Below, in pieces: positions 14,804 to 22,581 of a stretch of 64,000 bases of DNA. Source of the stretch: Pelomonas sp047654805. Its GTDB lineage: Bacteria > Pseudomonadota > Gammaproteobacteria > Burkholderiales > Burkholderiaceae_C. How positions within the stretch are numbered: position 1 is the stretch's first letter; every line of letters starts with the position of its first letter. The position numbers were made by a program, and so were the translations under genes. The notes below the pieces were generated by a model that was given only the letters and a program-made list of their open reading frames with translations, ran no database searches and was not told where the DNA came from. The stretch spans positions 62,001 to 126,000 of the forward strand of contig NZ_JASGIV010000001.1 in assembly GCF_047654805.1 (NCBI RefSeq), in the 5' to 3' direction.

Positions 14804-15862
14804 TCAGCGCTGCATGCGCCGGGTGCTCTCGCGCACAACCAGCTCGGGGCCGGGGAGCTGCGCTTTGGGCTGGCCGCCCCGCAACATCTCTAGCATGGCG
14901 GTCGCGGCCTCGACGCCGATCTCGTAGACCGACTGGCGCACCGTGGTCAACGGCGGCATGGCATAGCGCGCCATGATGAGATCGTCGAAGCCGACCAGGG
15001 ACACGTCGTCCGGCACACGCAGGTTGCGCCGGTGAAGGCCCAGGCAGGCACCGATGGCCATCTGGTCGTTGGAGGCGAATAGCGCCGTGAAGTGCGCGTC
15101 CCGTTCCAGCAGCCGGGTGACCGACAGCATGCCGCCGGCCTCGGTGTAGTCGCTCTGCACGATGAGGTTGGGGTCGACGGCGATGCCGGCCGCAGCCAGC
15201 GCGTCGAAATAGCCGTTCTGACGCTCGACGGCATCGTCGTGCATCAGGTCGCCGGCGATGAACGCGATACGGCGGTGGCCCTGGTCGATCAGATGCTGGG
15301 TGGCCAGCCGCGCTCCCTCGCGGTTGTCGAAGCTGAAGCTGAACAGCTGCGGTCCGGCCAACTGGCGTCCCACGACCACGACGGGCAGGTTGTCCGACAC
15401 CTTGGCCAGTTCCGCATCGGCGATGCGGCCCGCCAGCACGATGACGCCGTCGACACGGCGGGACAGCAGGGTTTCAATGGCCTTGCGCTCGTCGTCCTCG
15501 TGCCAGTTGCCCGATACGAACAGCGGTACGTAGCCGGCGCGTTCCAGTTCGCGCTCGATGCCCAGCAGCGCTTCACCGTAGAACGGGCTGGAAATGATCT
15601 GCGTGACGACCCCCACGCTGAGCGTGCGACCGCCCGCCAAGCCTCGGGCGACCGGGTTGGGCCGGAAGCCAAGCTCCTGGATGGCAGCCTGTACGGCATC
15701 CTTCTTGGCTTGGCTGACGGCGGCTGTACCGTTCAGGATGCGCGATACCGTGCTCGGCGACACGCCGGCCAACTCAGCCACCTGTTCCAGCGTGACGACG
15801 CCGTCCGGGCGGCTTGAAGGCGCTTTCTTGGCGGAGGGCGGAACGGGCGGCTTGGTCGACAT
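14804..15862 (-). CDS. LacI family transcriptional regulator of the glucan locus
   Basis: A 352-residue repressor. The helix-turn-helix is at about residues 23-45 (VTLEQVAELAGVSPSTVSRILNG), with the hinge GFRPNPVARGL near 65-75. The periplasmic-binding-like ligand domain runs to the C-terminus, including VSLVGFDD and a closing VVRESTRR. It lies between the TonB-receptor operon and the ABC/glycosidase operon, both of which carry the same palindromic operator, so it is very likely their regulator. The effector is probably a glucoside or beta-gluco-oligosaccharide. An imperfect operator copy lies inside its own codons 12-17, which may give autoregulation. Confidence 0.92.
   Translation of the reverse strand: MSTKPPVPPSAKKAPSSRPDGVVTLEQVAELAGVSPSTVSRILNGTAAVSQAKKDAVQAAIQELGFRPNPVARGLAGGRTLSVGVVTQIISSPFYGEALLGIERELERAGYVPLFVSGNWHEDDERKAIETLLSRRVDGVIVLAGRIADAELAKVSDNLPVVVVGRQLAGPQLFSFSFDNREGARLATQHLIDQGHRRIAFIAGDLMHDDAVERQNGYFDALAAAGIAVDPNLIVQSDYTEAGGMLSVTRLLERDAHFTALFASNDQMAIGACLGLHRRNLRVPDDVSLVGFDDLIMARYAMPPLTTVRQSVYEIGVEAATAMLEMLRGGQPKAQLPGPELVVRESTRRMQR
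15814..15829. promoter_or_regulatory. Imperfect LacI-type operator inside the lacI coding region
   Basis: TTGAAGGCGCTTTCTT agrees with the core TTGAAAGCGCTTTCAA at 13 of 16 positions and lies 33-48 bases inside the regulator gene. It could act as a roadblock for autoregulation or be chance; no other copy is seen upstream of the gene. Confidence 0.3.
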
Positions 15863-15923
15863 GTCGGCGGCGAGGGGCAAGGCTGCGAGTGTAGGCGTGG
15901 CCCCGGCGTGGCGGCAGCGCGTA

Positions 15924-16304
15924 TCAATCGGGGCTGAAAGCGCGTGCAGCGGCGGCCGTGTCCAGCGCCTCGCGCAGCAGCCGGATCCGGCCGCCCTCGG
16001 CCACGAGGCGCCCGGCATAGGTCTGCTTGTAGATCTTGCCGGTGGCGGCCACCTGTGCTTCGACGCTGTACTCGCCGAAGGCCTGGTCGGGCGTGTCGAT
16101 GAAGATCTGTACGTCCTTGAAGCGGAAGTCTGGCACCTTGGCAAGCAGACCGTGGATCAGCGCCTCGATGGCGGCCGGACCCTGGGCGCGGGCCTGGACG
16201 GTGGGCAGTTCCAGCACGCCGTCTGCAGAGAACAGCGCGGCTGCTGCGGCAGGGTCGCGGATGCTGTCGAGATAGCGTTGCAGCAGTTGGGCGGGGATGT
16301 TCAT
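15924..16304 (-). CDS. SnoaL-like / nuclear transport factor 2 fold protein
   Basis: A 126-residue protein with the small alpha+beta-barrel SnoaL/NTF2-like pattern. N-terminal helices read LLQRYLDSIRDPAAAAALFSADGVLELP, followed by IEALIHGLLAKVPDFRFKDVQIF and closing strands with AGRLVAEGGRIRLLREALD. Members are ketosteroid-isomerase-like enzymes or small-molecule binders. It begins 12 bases after the stop of the SDR gene on the same strand, so the two are one transcript. Substrate unknown. Confidence 0.8.
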   Translation of the reverse strand: MNIPAQLLQRYLDSIRDPAAAAALFSADGVLELPTVQARAQGPAAIEALIHGLLAKVPDFRFKDVQIFIDTPDQAFGEYSVEAQVAATGKIYKQTYAGRLVAEGGRIRLLREALDTAAAARAFSPD

Positions 16305-16315
16305 GGCGGGCTCCT

Positions 16316-17077
16316 TCAGATCTGGGCGATGCCGCCATCGACGAACAGGTCGATGCCGGTGATGAAACCGGCGTCGTCTGACGCCAGAAAGACGGCTGCG
16401 GCGGCCACGTCGCGCGGCTGGCCGATGCGGCCGATGGGAATCTGGCCGGTCAGGTAGTCCAGCAGACCCTGCTGCTGGGCGGTGTCGGGACCGGCGAGCT
16501 CGGCCAGGCCGGGCGTGTGGATGGGGCCGGGCGACAGCGTGTTGACGCGGATGCCGCGGTCCTTCAGGTCCAACACCCAACTGCGGGCCAGGGCACGCAC
16601 GGCGGCCTTGCTGGCCGAGTAGATGCTGAAGCTGGCCGTGCCCTTGAGTGCGGCGGTCGAGCCCGCCAGGATCACCGAGGCACCGGCGCTTAGCAGCGGC
16701 AGCGCCTGCTGCACCGTGAAGACGACGCCCTTGACGTTGCGGTCGAAGGTGTCGGCGTAGTGCTTCTCGGTGATGGCGCCGAGCGGCAGCATCGACCCGC
16801 CACCTGCGTTCGCGTAGAGCACGTCGATGCGGCCGTGGTCGGCTTGCACCCGAGCATAGAGGCGCTCCAGGTCGGCCGGCTTGGATGAGTCGGCCTGCAC
16901 GCCGACAGCTCGCGGGCCGATGGCCAGGACTGCTGCGTCCAGTTCGGCCTGGCGCCGACCCGTGATGTAGACCAATGCGCCTTCGGCGGCGAAGGCTTGC
17001 GCCGCGGCGAAGCCGATGCCGCTGCTGCCGCCCGTGACGACGGCGATCTTGCCGTTGAGCTTGTTGCTGGTTCCCAT
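16316..17077 (-). CDS. Short-chain dehydrogenase/reductase (SDR)
   Basis: A 253-residue classical SDR. The NAD(P)-binding TGGSSGIG is at 15-22, NAGGG at 90-94, the catalytic Ser at about 140 and Tyr153-x3-Lys157 in IYSASK. It ends with the usual IDLFVDGGIAQI. It is divergent from a LysR regulator across a 105-base spacer that holds a perfect inverted repeat, and co-directional with a SnoaL-like gene. The three genes therefore form a self-contained regulated cassette. Substrate cannot be told; the arrangement is common for quinone- or xenobiotic-inducible SDRs. Confidence 0.92.
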   Translation of the reverse strand: MGTSNKLNGKIAVVTGGSSGIGFAAAQAFAAEGALVYITGRRQAELDAAVLAIGPRAVGVQADSSKPADLERLYARVQADHGRIDVLYANAGGGSMLPLGAITEKHYADTFDRNVKGVVFTVQQALPLLSAGASVILAGSTAALKGTASFSIYSASKAAVRALARSWVLDLKDRGIRVNTLSPGPIHTPGLAELAGPDTAQQQGLLDYLTGQIPIGRIGQPRDVAAAAVFLASDDAGFITGIDLFVDGGIAQI

Positions 17078-17115
17078 CTGGTTTCTCCGGTTTGATGTGG
17101 ACGTCGAAACTATGG

Positions 17116-17137
17116 TTTATTCATAGCTGTGAATAAA
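17116..17137. promoter_or_regulatory. Inverted repeat operator between SDR and LysR genes
   Basis: TTTATTCA (17116-17123) and TGAATAAA (17130-17137) are perfect inverted half-sites around a six-base centre, in an AT-rich patch unlike its surroundings. It is 39 bases upstream of the SDR start and 45 upstream of the LysR start. It is the likely LysR-type binding site and divergent promoter. Confidence 0.7.
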
Positions 17138-17182
17138 TACGTAAAACTGAACATGTAAATTCATGCGTGTAGATAATGGGGC

Positions 17183-18100
17183 GTGGACCAACTACTTGCC
17201 CTGCGCGTGTTCGTGCGCATCGCCGAGGCCGGCGCCTTCTCCAAAGCGGCCGATGCGCTGGGCGTACCGCGTCCAACGGTGTCCAAGCTGATCAGCGATC
17301 TCGAGCGCCACCTGCAGGTCAAGCTGCTGCAGCGCACGACCCGGCGTGTCAGCGTGACGCCCGAGGGCGTTGCGTATTACGAGCGTGCCGTCCGCCTGCT
17401 GGGGGAACTGGACGAGATGGACGAGAGCGCCGGCAGCGCCCGCGTGCGGCCGCGAGGACGGCTGCGGGTGGACATCGGCTCATCGCTGGCCAACCTCATC
17501 CTGATCCCCGCCCTGCCGGCGTTTCGGGACCGCTACCCGGACATCCAGCTCGATCTGGGCGTCAACGATCGGCCGGTGGATCTGATTGGCGACGGTGTGG
17601 ACTGTGTGATCCGCGGCGGCGAACTGGCCGACACATCGCTGGTGGCGCGGCGCATCGCCAGTCTGGACTATGTGACCTGCGCCAGCCCGGCCTACCTGGC
17701 CGCGCACGGCGTGCCCACCCAGCCGGCCGAGCTGCAGACACTGGCGCATACGGTCGCGGGCTATTTCTCGTCACTCAGCGGCAAGGCGTTCCCGCTGCAT
17801 TTCCAGCGTGGCGAGGAGCAAGTCGTCGTGCAGGCGCCCTCGGGCGTCGCCGTCAACGAGAGCACGGCCCACCTCAGTGTGCTGCTGGCTGGTCTGGGCG
17901 TGGGCCAGACCTTCCGCTTCATGGTGGCGCCCCACCTGGCGAGCGGCGCGCTCGTGGCACTGTTGACCGACTGGACGCGCGCGCGCCATCCGATGCACCT
18001 GATCTACCCCAGTGGCAGGCATCTAAATGCCAAGCTGCGGGTGTTTGCGGACTGGGTGGCCGAGGTGTTCGCGCCCTTCGACGACCGCCGTAGCGGCTGA
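17183..18100 (+). CDS. LysR family transcriptional regulator
   Basis: A 305-residue LTTR starting at GTG. The N-terminal winged helix-turn-helix spans about residues 1-60 (AFSKAADALGVPRPTVSKLISDLERHL), and the substrate-binding domain follows, containing LGVNDRPVDLIGDGVDCVIRGG. It is of the subgroup usually divergent from SDR or oxidoreductase genes (AaeR/DmlR-like). The divergent SDR gene and the inverted repeat at 17116-17137 are its likely targets. A second long frame in the +1 phase across the same region is a shadow. Confidence 0.92.
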   Translation: MDQLLALRVFVRIAEAGAFSKAADALGVPRPTVSKLISDLERHLQVKLLQRTTRRVSVTPEGVAYYERAVRLLGELDEMDESAGSARVRPRGRLRVDIGSSLANLILIPALPAFRDRYPDIQLDLGVNDRPVDLIGDGVDCVIRGGELADTSLVARRIASLDYVTCASPAYLAAHGVPTQPAELQTLAHTVAGYFSSLSGKAFPLHFQRGEEQVVVQAPSGVAVNESTAHLSVLLAGLGVGQTFRFMVAPHLASGALVALLTDWTRARHPMHLIYPSGRHLNAKLRVFADWVAEVFAPFDDRRSG

Positions 18101-18203
18101 GGTTTCGCTGACGTTTGCCGTGGGAATTCGCCGTCCTGGCCGCCCCCACCCCCGGGCGCCCTAGGGTTTGTGCGGCTGGGGAGCGACGGCGCATGGACGC
18201 ACA

Positions 18204-18225
18204 ATCTTGAAAGCGCTTTCAAGAT
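18204..18225. promoter_or_regulatory. LacI-type operator O4 of the ABC/glycosidase operon
   Basis: A perfect 22-base palindrome whose centre is the core TTGAAAGCGCTTTCAA. It ends one base before the ATG chosen for the sugar-binding protein, leaving no room for a ribosome binding site between the operator and the start codon. It is the longest copy in the window and probably the strongest. Confidence 0.88.
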
Positions 18226-18226
18226 C

Positions 18227-19495
18227 ATGCAGAACCCACTTTCCATCCCTCGACGTCATCTGCTCGCCGCCGCCCTGGGCGGCGCAGCTGGCGTGGGCGA
18301 GGCCAGGACGGAGCGGCCGCTGACGGTGGCGGCCTTTCCGCTCGTGGACGTCATCGCCAAGGACCTGCTCAAGGGCTGGAGCCAGCGCCACCCCGATATC
18401 CGCACCCAGGTCATCAGCCGCCAGTACGACGACCACCACACGGCCATGACGACGGCGTTGTCCACCTCGGGTCACTTGCCCGACGTCATCGCGCTGGAGA
18501 CCAGCTATCTGGGCCGCTTCTCGCTGGGATCGGGTCTGGAGGATTTGTCGGCGCCAGCGTTCGGCGCGGAGCGCTTCCGGGACGGCTTCGTGCCCTTTGC
18601 GATCGACACGGCCCGCAACCGCCAGGGCGCCATCGTCGCCATGCCCAGCGATATCGGCCCCGGGTCGCTGTTCTATCGTGTGGACCTCCTGGCCCAGGCC
18701 GGCCTGACGGAGGCGGACCTGACGCGCTCGTGGGAGGGCTACGTCGAGGCCGGCATGCAGATCAAGGCCAGGACCGGCGCCTATCTGATTGGCGACGTAC
18801 GCCTGCTCAAGGACATCATCGTGCGCGCCGGAACACCGCCGGGCGAGGGCCAGTTCTTCGACAACGAGGGGCGGGCGCAGGTCACCTCGCCGCGCTTCGT
18901 GCGCGCCTTCGAGCTGGCGCGCAAGGTGCGCCGCCAGGGCTTGGACGCGCGCGTGGAGGTGTGGTTCAACGATTGGGCCGAGATGCTCAAGCGCGGGCGA
19001 CTCGCCACGGAGATCTCGGGTGGCTGGATGGCCGGCCAGATGGCCAACTGGGTGGCTCCTGGCACCGCCGGCAAGTGGCGCGTGGCCCAGTTGCCCGAGA
19101 ACACCTTCTGCTCCTATGGCGGGACCTACTACGCCATCCCACGCCGCTCTGCGCCGGAACGCAAGCAACTGGCCTGGCAGCTCGTCCAGGAACTGACCCT
19201 GGACCGCCAGCGCCAGCTCGACGCCTTCCGCACGCAGGACGCTTTCCCGGCCCTGCTGGCGGCGCAGGACGACGCCTTCTTCGACCAGCCCGTGCCCTTC
19301 CTGGGTGGACAGCATGCCCGCGTCCTGTGGAGGGAGGCGGCGCGACGCATTCCCGCCGTCAAGATGCACAAGCAGCAGAAGTTCGCGGACGAGGTCGTCA
19401 ACGCCGAGCTGGACAACGTGCTGGAGTACGGCAAGCCCATCCCCAAGGCCCTGGCGGACGCCCAGGCCCTGCTCGTCCACCGCGCGAACCGATGA
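18227..19495 (+). CDS. ABC sugar transporter, substrate-binding protein
   Basis: A 422-residue extracellular solute-binding protein of family 1. The N-terminus carries a twin-arginine-like export signal (IPRRHLLAAALGGAAG). The fold shows VIALETSYLGRFSLGSGLEDLS (about 80-100), AMPSDIGPGSLFYRVDLL, GGWMAGQMANW and YAIPRRSAPERKQLAWQLV. The start is uncertain. The ATG at 18227 gives a normal signal peptide but abuts the operator, while a GTG at 18170 would place the operator inside the coding region. The gene leads an operon with two permeases and a GH1 enzyme, so it likely binds beta-glucosides or gluco-oligosaccharides. Confidence 0.9.
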   Translation: MQNPLSIPRRHLLAAALGGAAGVGEARTERPLTVAAFPLVDVIAKDLLKGWSQRHPDIRTQVISRQYDDHHTAMTTALSTSGHLPDVIALETSYLGRFSLGSGLEDLSAPAFGAERFRDGFVPFAIDTARNRQGAIVAMPSDIGPGSLFYRVDLLAQAGLTEADLTRSWEGYVEAGMQIKARTGAYLIGDVRLLKDIIVRAGTPPGEGQFFDNEGRAQVTSPRFVRAFELARKVRRQGLDARVEVWFNDWAEMLKRGRLATEISGGWMAGQMANWVAPGTAGKWRVAQLPENTFCSYGGTYYAIPRRSAPERKQLAWQLVQELTLDRQRQLDAFRTQDAFPALLAAQDDAFFDQPVPFLGGQHARVLWREAARRIPAVKMHKQQKFADEVVNAELDNVLEYGKPIPKALADAQALLVHRANR

Positions 19496-20388
19496 GACTC
19501 CGCATCCCGAGCCGCTGGGCGCCCTACGTCCTGGTCAGCCCCTTCCTGATCCTGTTTGTCGTGTTCGGCCTGTTCCCGCTGCTGTTCTCGCTGTGGTTGG
19601 CGTTCCAGAGCTGGGAGCCGACCAGCGGACTGGACGCCATGCAGTTCGTCGGCCTGGACAACTTCGTCTTCGCACTGACCGACGGCTGGTTCTGGAAGTC
19701 CCTCTACAACACGCTTTGGCTGGCCATCATGTCGGGCGTGCCGCAGCACCTGGTTGCGCTGCCGCTGGCGGTGTTCCTGCATCAGGCGCTCGGTCGTTGG
19801 CGCGGCCTGTTCTCGGGCGCCTACTTCCTGCCTTACATCACGTCCACCGTTGCCATCGCGATGCTGTTCGGCTCGCTGTTCTCCACCGACTACGGGCTGG
19901 TCAACCAGGCGCTGCATGCGCTGTTCGGCACCGAGAACATCAACTGGATGCGTTCGCCGGAGGCCATCAAGCCGGCGGTCGCCATCGTCGTGTTCTGGCG
20001 CTACGTCGGCTTCAATCTCGTGCTGTATCTCGCCGCGCTGCAGACCATCCCGCACGACCTCTACCAGGCCGCCAAGCTCGACGGTGCCGGCCCCTGGCAG
20101 CAGTTCTGGCGCATCACGCTGCCTGGATTGCGACCCATGATCCTGTTTGGCGTGACGCTGTCCGTCATTGGTGGCCTGCAGCTCTTCGAGGAGCCCTTCA
20201 TCCTGACCAACGGCAAGGGTGGCGCGGACCAGGCCGCGATGACCGTGGGCATCTACCTGTACCGGCTGGCCTTCGACTTCAGTGACTTCGGTGGGGCCAG
20301 TGCGCTGGCCTGGATCATGTTCGGCGTCATCGCTGCGCTCACCTGGCTCACCAACAAGGCGTTCGCGGAACGGCAGGTGAAGGCATGA
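19492..20388 (+). CDS. ABC sugar transporter permease (MalF-like)
   Basis: A 298-residue inner-membrane permease with six hydrophobic segments. The EAA loop reads DLYQAAKLDGAGPWQQFWRITLPGL (about residues 191-215), which contacts the ATPase. The ATG overlaps the binding-protein stop by four bases. The N-terminal short form without a MalF-type periplasmic extension matches CUT1 permeases for oligosaccharides. Confidence 0.93.
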   Translation: MRLRIPSRWAPYVLVSPFLILFVVFGLFPLLFSLWLAFQSWEPTSGLDAMQFVGLDNFVFALTDGWFWKSLYNTLWLAIMSGVPQHLVALPLAVFLHQALGRWRGLFSGAYFLPYITSTVAIAMLFGSLFSTDYGLVNQALHALFGTENINWMRSPEAIKPAVAIVVFWRYVGFNLVLYLAALQTIPHDLYQAAKLDGAGPWQQFWRITLPGLRPMILFGVTLSVIGGLQLFEEPFILTNGKGGADQAAMTVGIYLYRLAFDFSDFGGASALAWIMFGVIAALTWLTNKAFAERQVKA

Positions 20389-21203
20389 ACCGGACTTCCA
20401 AGCTCCTGGCCTATGCCATCGTCGTCGTTGGCGCGCTGATCATGCTGGCGCCGTTCTACTTCATGTTCGTGTTTGCGACGCAGTCGCGCACGGACATCTT
20501 CAACGTGCCGCCGCCGCTGTGGTTCAGCGGTGAGTTGCTCAACAACATCCAGGTGCTGACCACGCGGCTGCCGTTCTGGAAGAACGTCGGCTGGAGTCTC
20601 TACGTTGGCCTGATGTCCACGGCGCTGACGTTGCTGTTCTGCTCCATGGCCGGCTACGCCTTCGCGATGCTGGAGTTCCGCTTCAAGAAGCCGCTGTTCG
20701 CGCTGGTGCTGGGCACGCTGATGGTGCCCGCCTTCATGAACATGATCCCCACCTTCATGGTCATGGATGCGCTCGGCTGGATAGACACCCACCGCGCGCT
20801 GTACCTGCCGGGTGCGGCGAGCGCATTCGGCATCTTCCTGATGCGCCAGTTCGCGGCCTCCACGGTGCCGCGGGAGCTGCTCAGTGCCGCGCGTATCGAT
20901 GGCGCCAGCGAGCTGGGCATCTACTGGCGTATCGCGCTGCCGCTGATGAAGCCGGCCCTGGGCACGCTGGGCCTCATCACCTTCATCAGTTCATGGAACA
21001 ACTTCATGAACCCGCTCATCGTCATGCGCAGCGCCGAGAACTACACGCTGCCGCTGGCGTTGCGCAGCCTCTTCAGCACCACCAGCACGGAGTGGGGGGC
21101 GCTGATGGCCGGTTCGGCCATCGCGACGCTGCCCCTGCTGGTCCTCTTCGTCATCTCGTCGCGCCAGCTCATTGCGGGCCTGACCGCCGGCGCCGTCAAG
21201 TAA
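20385..21203 (+). CDS. ABC sugar transporter permease (MalG-like)
   Basis: A 272-residue second permease with six membrane spans. The EAA loop reads ELLSAARIDGASELGIYWRIALPLMKPAL (about 164-192). It starts inside the stop codon of the first permease and is followed with no gap by the GH1 gene. Together with the binding protein it forms a CUT1 importer; the ATPase is not in this operon and is probably the gene at 27094-28155. Confidence 0.93.
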   Translation: MNRTSKLLAYAIVVVGALIMLAPFYFMFVFATQSRTDIFNVPPPLWFSGELLNNIQVLTTRLPFWKNVGWSLYVGLMSTALTLLFCSMAGYAFAMLEFRFKKPLFALVLGTLMVPAFMNMIPTFMVMDALGWIDTHRALYLPGAASAFGIFLMRQFAASTVPRELLSAARIDGASELGIYWRIALPLMKPALGTLGLITFISSWNNFMNPLIVMRSAENYTLPLALRSLFSTTSTEWGALMAGSAIATLPLLVLFVISSRQLIAGLTAGAVK

Positions 21204-22547
21204 ATGCCCATGTCCCAAAGCCCATTGCACCGCCAGTTCCCGCCCCACTTCGTCTGGGGTGTGGCCACCAGCAGCTTCCAGATCGAAGGCGCAGCCCACG
21301 CGGATGGCAAGGGCGAGTCAATCTGGGATCGCTTCTGCAAGCAGCCCGGCGCCATTGCCGACGCCAGCAACGGCGACATCGCCTGCGACCACTACCACCG
21401 CCTTGAGCAGGACCTTGACCTCATCGCGTCGCTGGGCGTCAATGCCTATCGCTTCTCCATCGCCTGGCCGCGCGTGCAGCCCCTCGGCCATGGCGGTTGG
21501 AACGGCAAGGGACTGGACTTCTACGAGCGCTTGGTGGACGGGCTGAGGCAGCGCGGCATCAAGGCCTGGGCCACGCTGAACCATTGGGACTTGCCGCAGG
21601 GCTTGCAGGAGCGTGGCGGCTGGAACGATCGAGACACCGTGCACCGCTTCGTCGACTACGCGCGCCACGTCCAGGCCCGCCTTGGCGACCGCATCGACGG
21701 CCTGACGACGCACAATGAACCCTGGGTCGTCGCCACGCTGGGCCATGACCATGGCAACTTCGCGCCAGGCATCAAGAGTCGCAAGATTGCCGCGCAGGTG
21801 TCGCACCACCTGCTGCTCAGCCACGGCCTTGCGCTGCAGGCGCTGCGCGCCGACGGCGCGAAGAGCCAACTGGGCATCGTGCTCAACCTGTCGTCGTGCG
21901 TGCCGGCCACGGCCATGCCGGAGGACATCGCGGCTGCCGCGATGGCCGATGCGCGCGGCCGGCGCTGGTATGCCGACCCCCTCTTCAAGGGCTGCTATCC
22001 CGAGGAGGTACTGGCCGAGCTGGGCGCCGACGCACCCGTCGTGGAGCCTGGCGACATGAGATCCATCGCCCAGCCGATGGACTACCTGGGCGTCAACTTC
22101 TACACCCGTACCGTGGTGTCGGCGAGCGGTGCTGACTGGGGCGCCAAGGAGCGCGGCCTGCCCGTCACCGACATGGACTGGGAGGTCTATCCGCAGGGAC
22201 TGACCGATCTGCTGTGCCTGCTGCACCGCGACTACCCTGAGCTGCCCCCCGTCTACGTGACGGAGAACGGCGGTGCCTTCAGGGACCAGACCTTTGCCAA
22301 CGGCCGAGTGCAGGATGACGACCGCATCGCCTATTTGCGCGGCCACATCGCCGCCGTGGCCAGTGCCATGCAGCAGGGCGTACCCATGGCCGGCTATATG
22401 GTCTGGAGCCTGATGGACAACTTCGAATGGGCCAGCGGCTATCTAAAGCGCTTCGGCATCGTGCATGTGGACTACAAGACGTTGGACCGCACGCCCAAGG
22501 CCAGCGCCGATTGGTACCGCGACTTCCTCCAGGCCTGGCGCGGCTGA
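21204..22547 (+). CDS. GH1 beta-glucosidase
   Basis: A 447-residue glycoside hydrolase family 1 enzyme of usual length. The N-terminal FVWGVATSSFQIEGA (about 17-30) is the family signature, the acid/base Glu172 lies in THNEPWV, and the nucleophile Glu354 in YVTENGGA. There is no signal peptide, so it acts in the cytoplasm on imported cellobiose, laminaribiose or longer beta-glucosides. The start codon directly follows the permease stop, and the gene lies in the operator-controlled ABC operon. Product specificity (beta-1,3 versus beta-1,4) is inferred only from the neighbouring GH16 gene. Confidence 0.95.
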   Translation: MPMSQSPLHRQFPPHFVWGVATSSFQIEGAAHADGKGESIWDRFCKQPGAIADASNGDIACDHYHRLEQDLDLIASLGVNAYRFSIAWPRVQPLGHGGWNGKGLDFYERLVDGLRQRGIKAWATLNHWDLPQGLQERGGWNDRDTVHRFVDYARHVQARLGDRIDGLTTHNEPWVVATLGHDHGNFAPGIKSRKIAAQVSHHLLLSHGLALQALRADGAKSQLGIVLNLSSCVPATAMPEDIAAAAMADARGRRWYADPLFKGCYPEEVLAELGADAPVVEPGDMRSIAQPMDYLGVNFYTRTVVSASGADWGAKERGLPVTDMDWEVYPQGLTDLLCLLHRDYPELPPVYVTENGGAFRDQTFANGRVQDDDRIAYLRGHIAAVASAMQQGVPMAGYMVWSLMDNFEWASGYLKRFGIVHVDYKTLDRTPKASADWYRDFLQAWRG

Positions 22548-22581
22548 GTCCACGACAACATCGACAACACAGGAGACATGC

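Noticed and set aside
17176..18093. A second 305-residue frame overlapping the LysR gene
   Set aside because: Same strand, shifted phase, Arg/Gly/Pro-rich; the LysR frame has the full family pattern.
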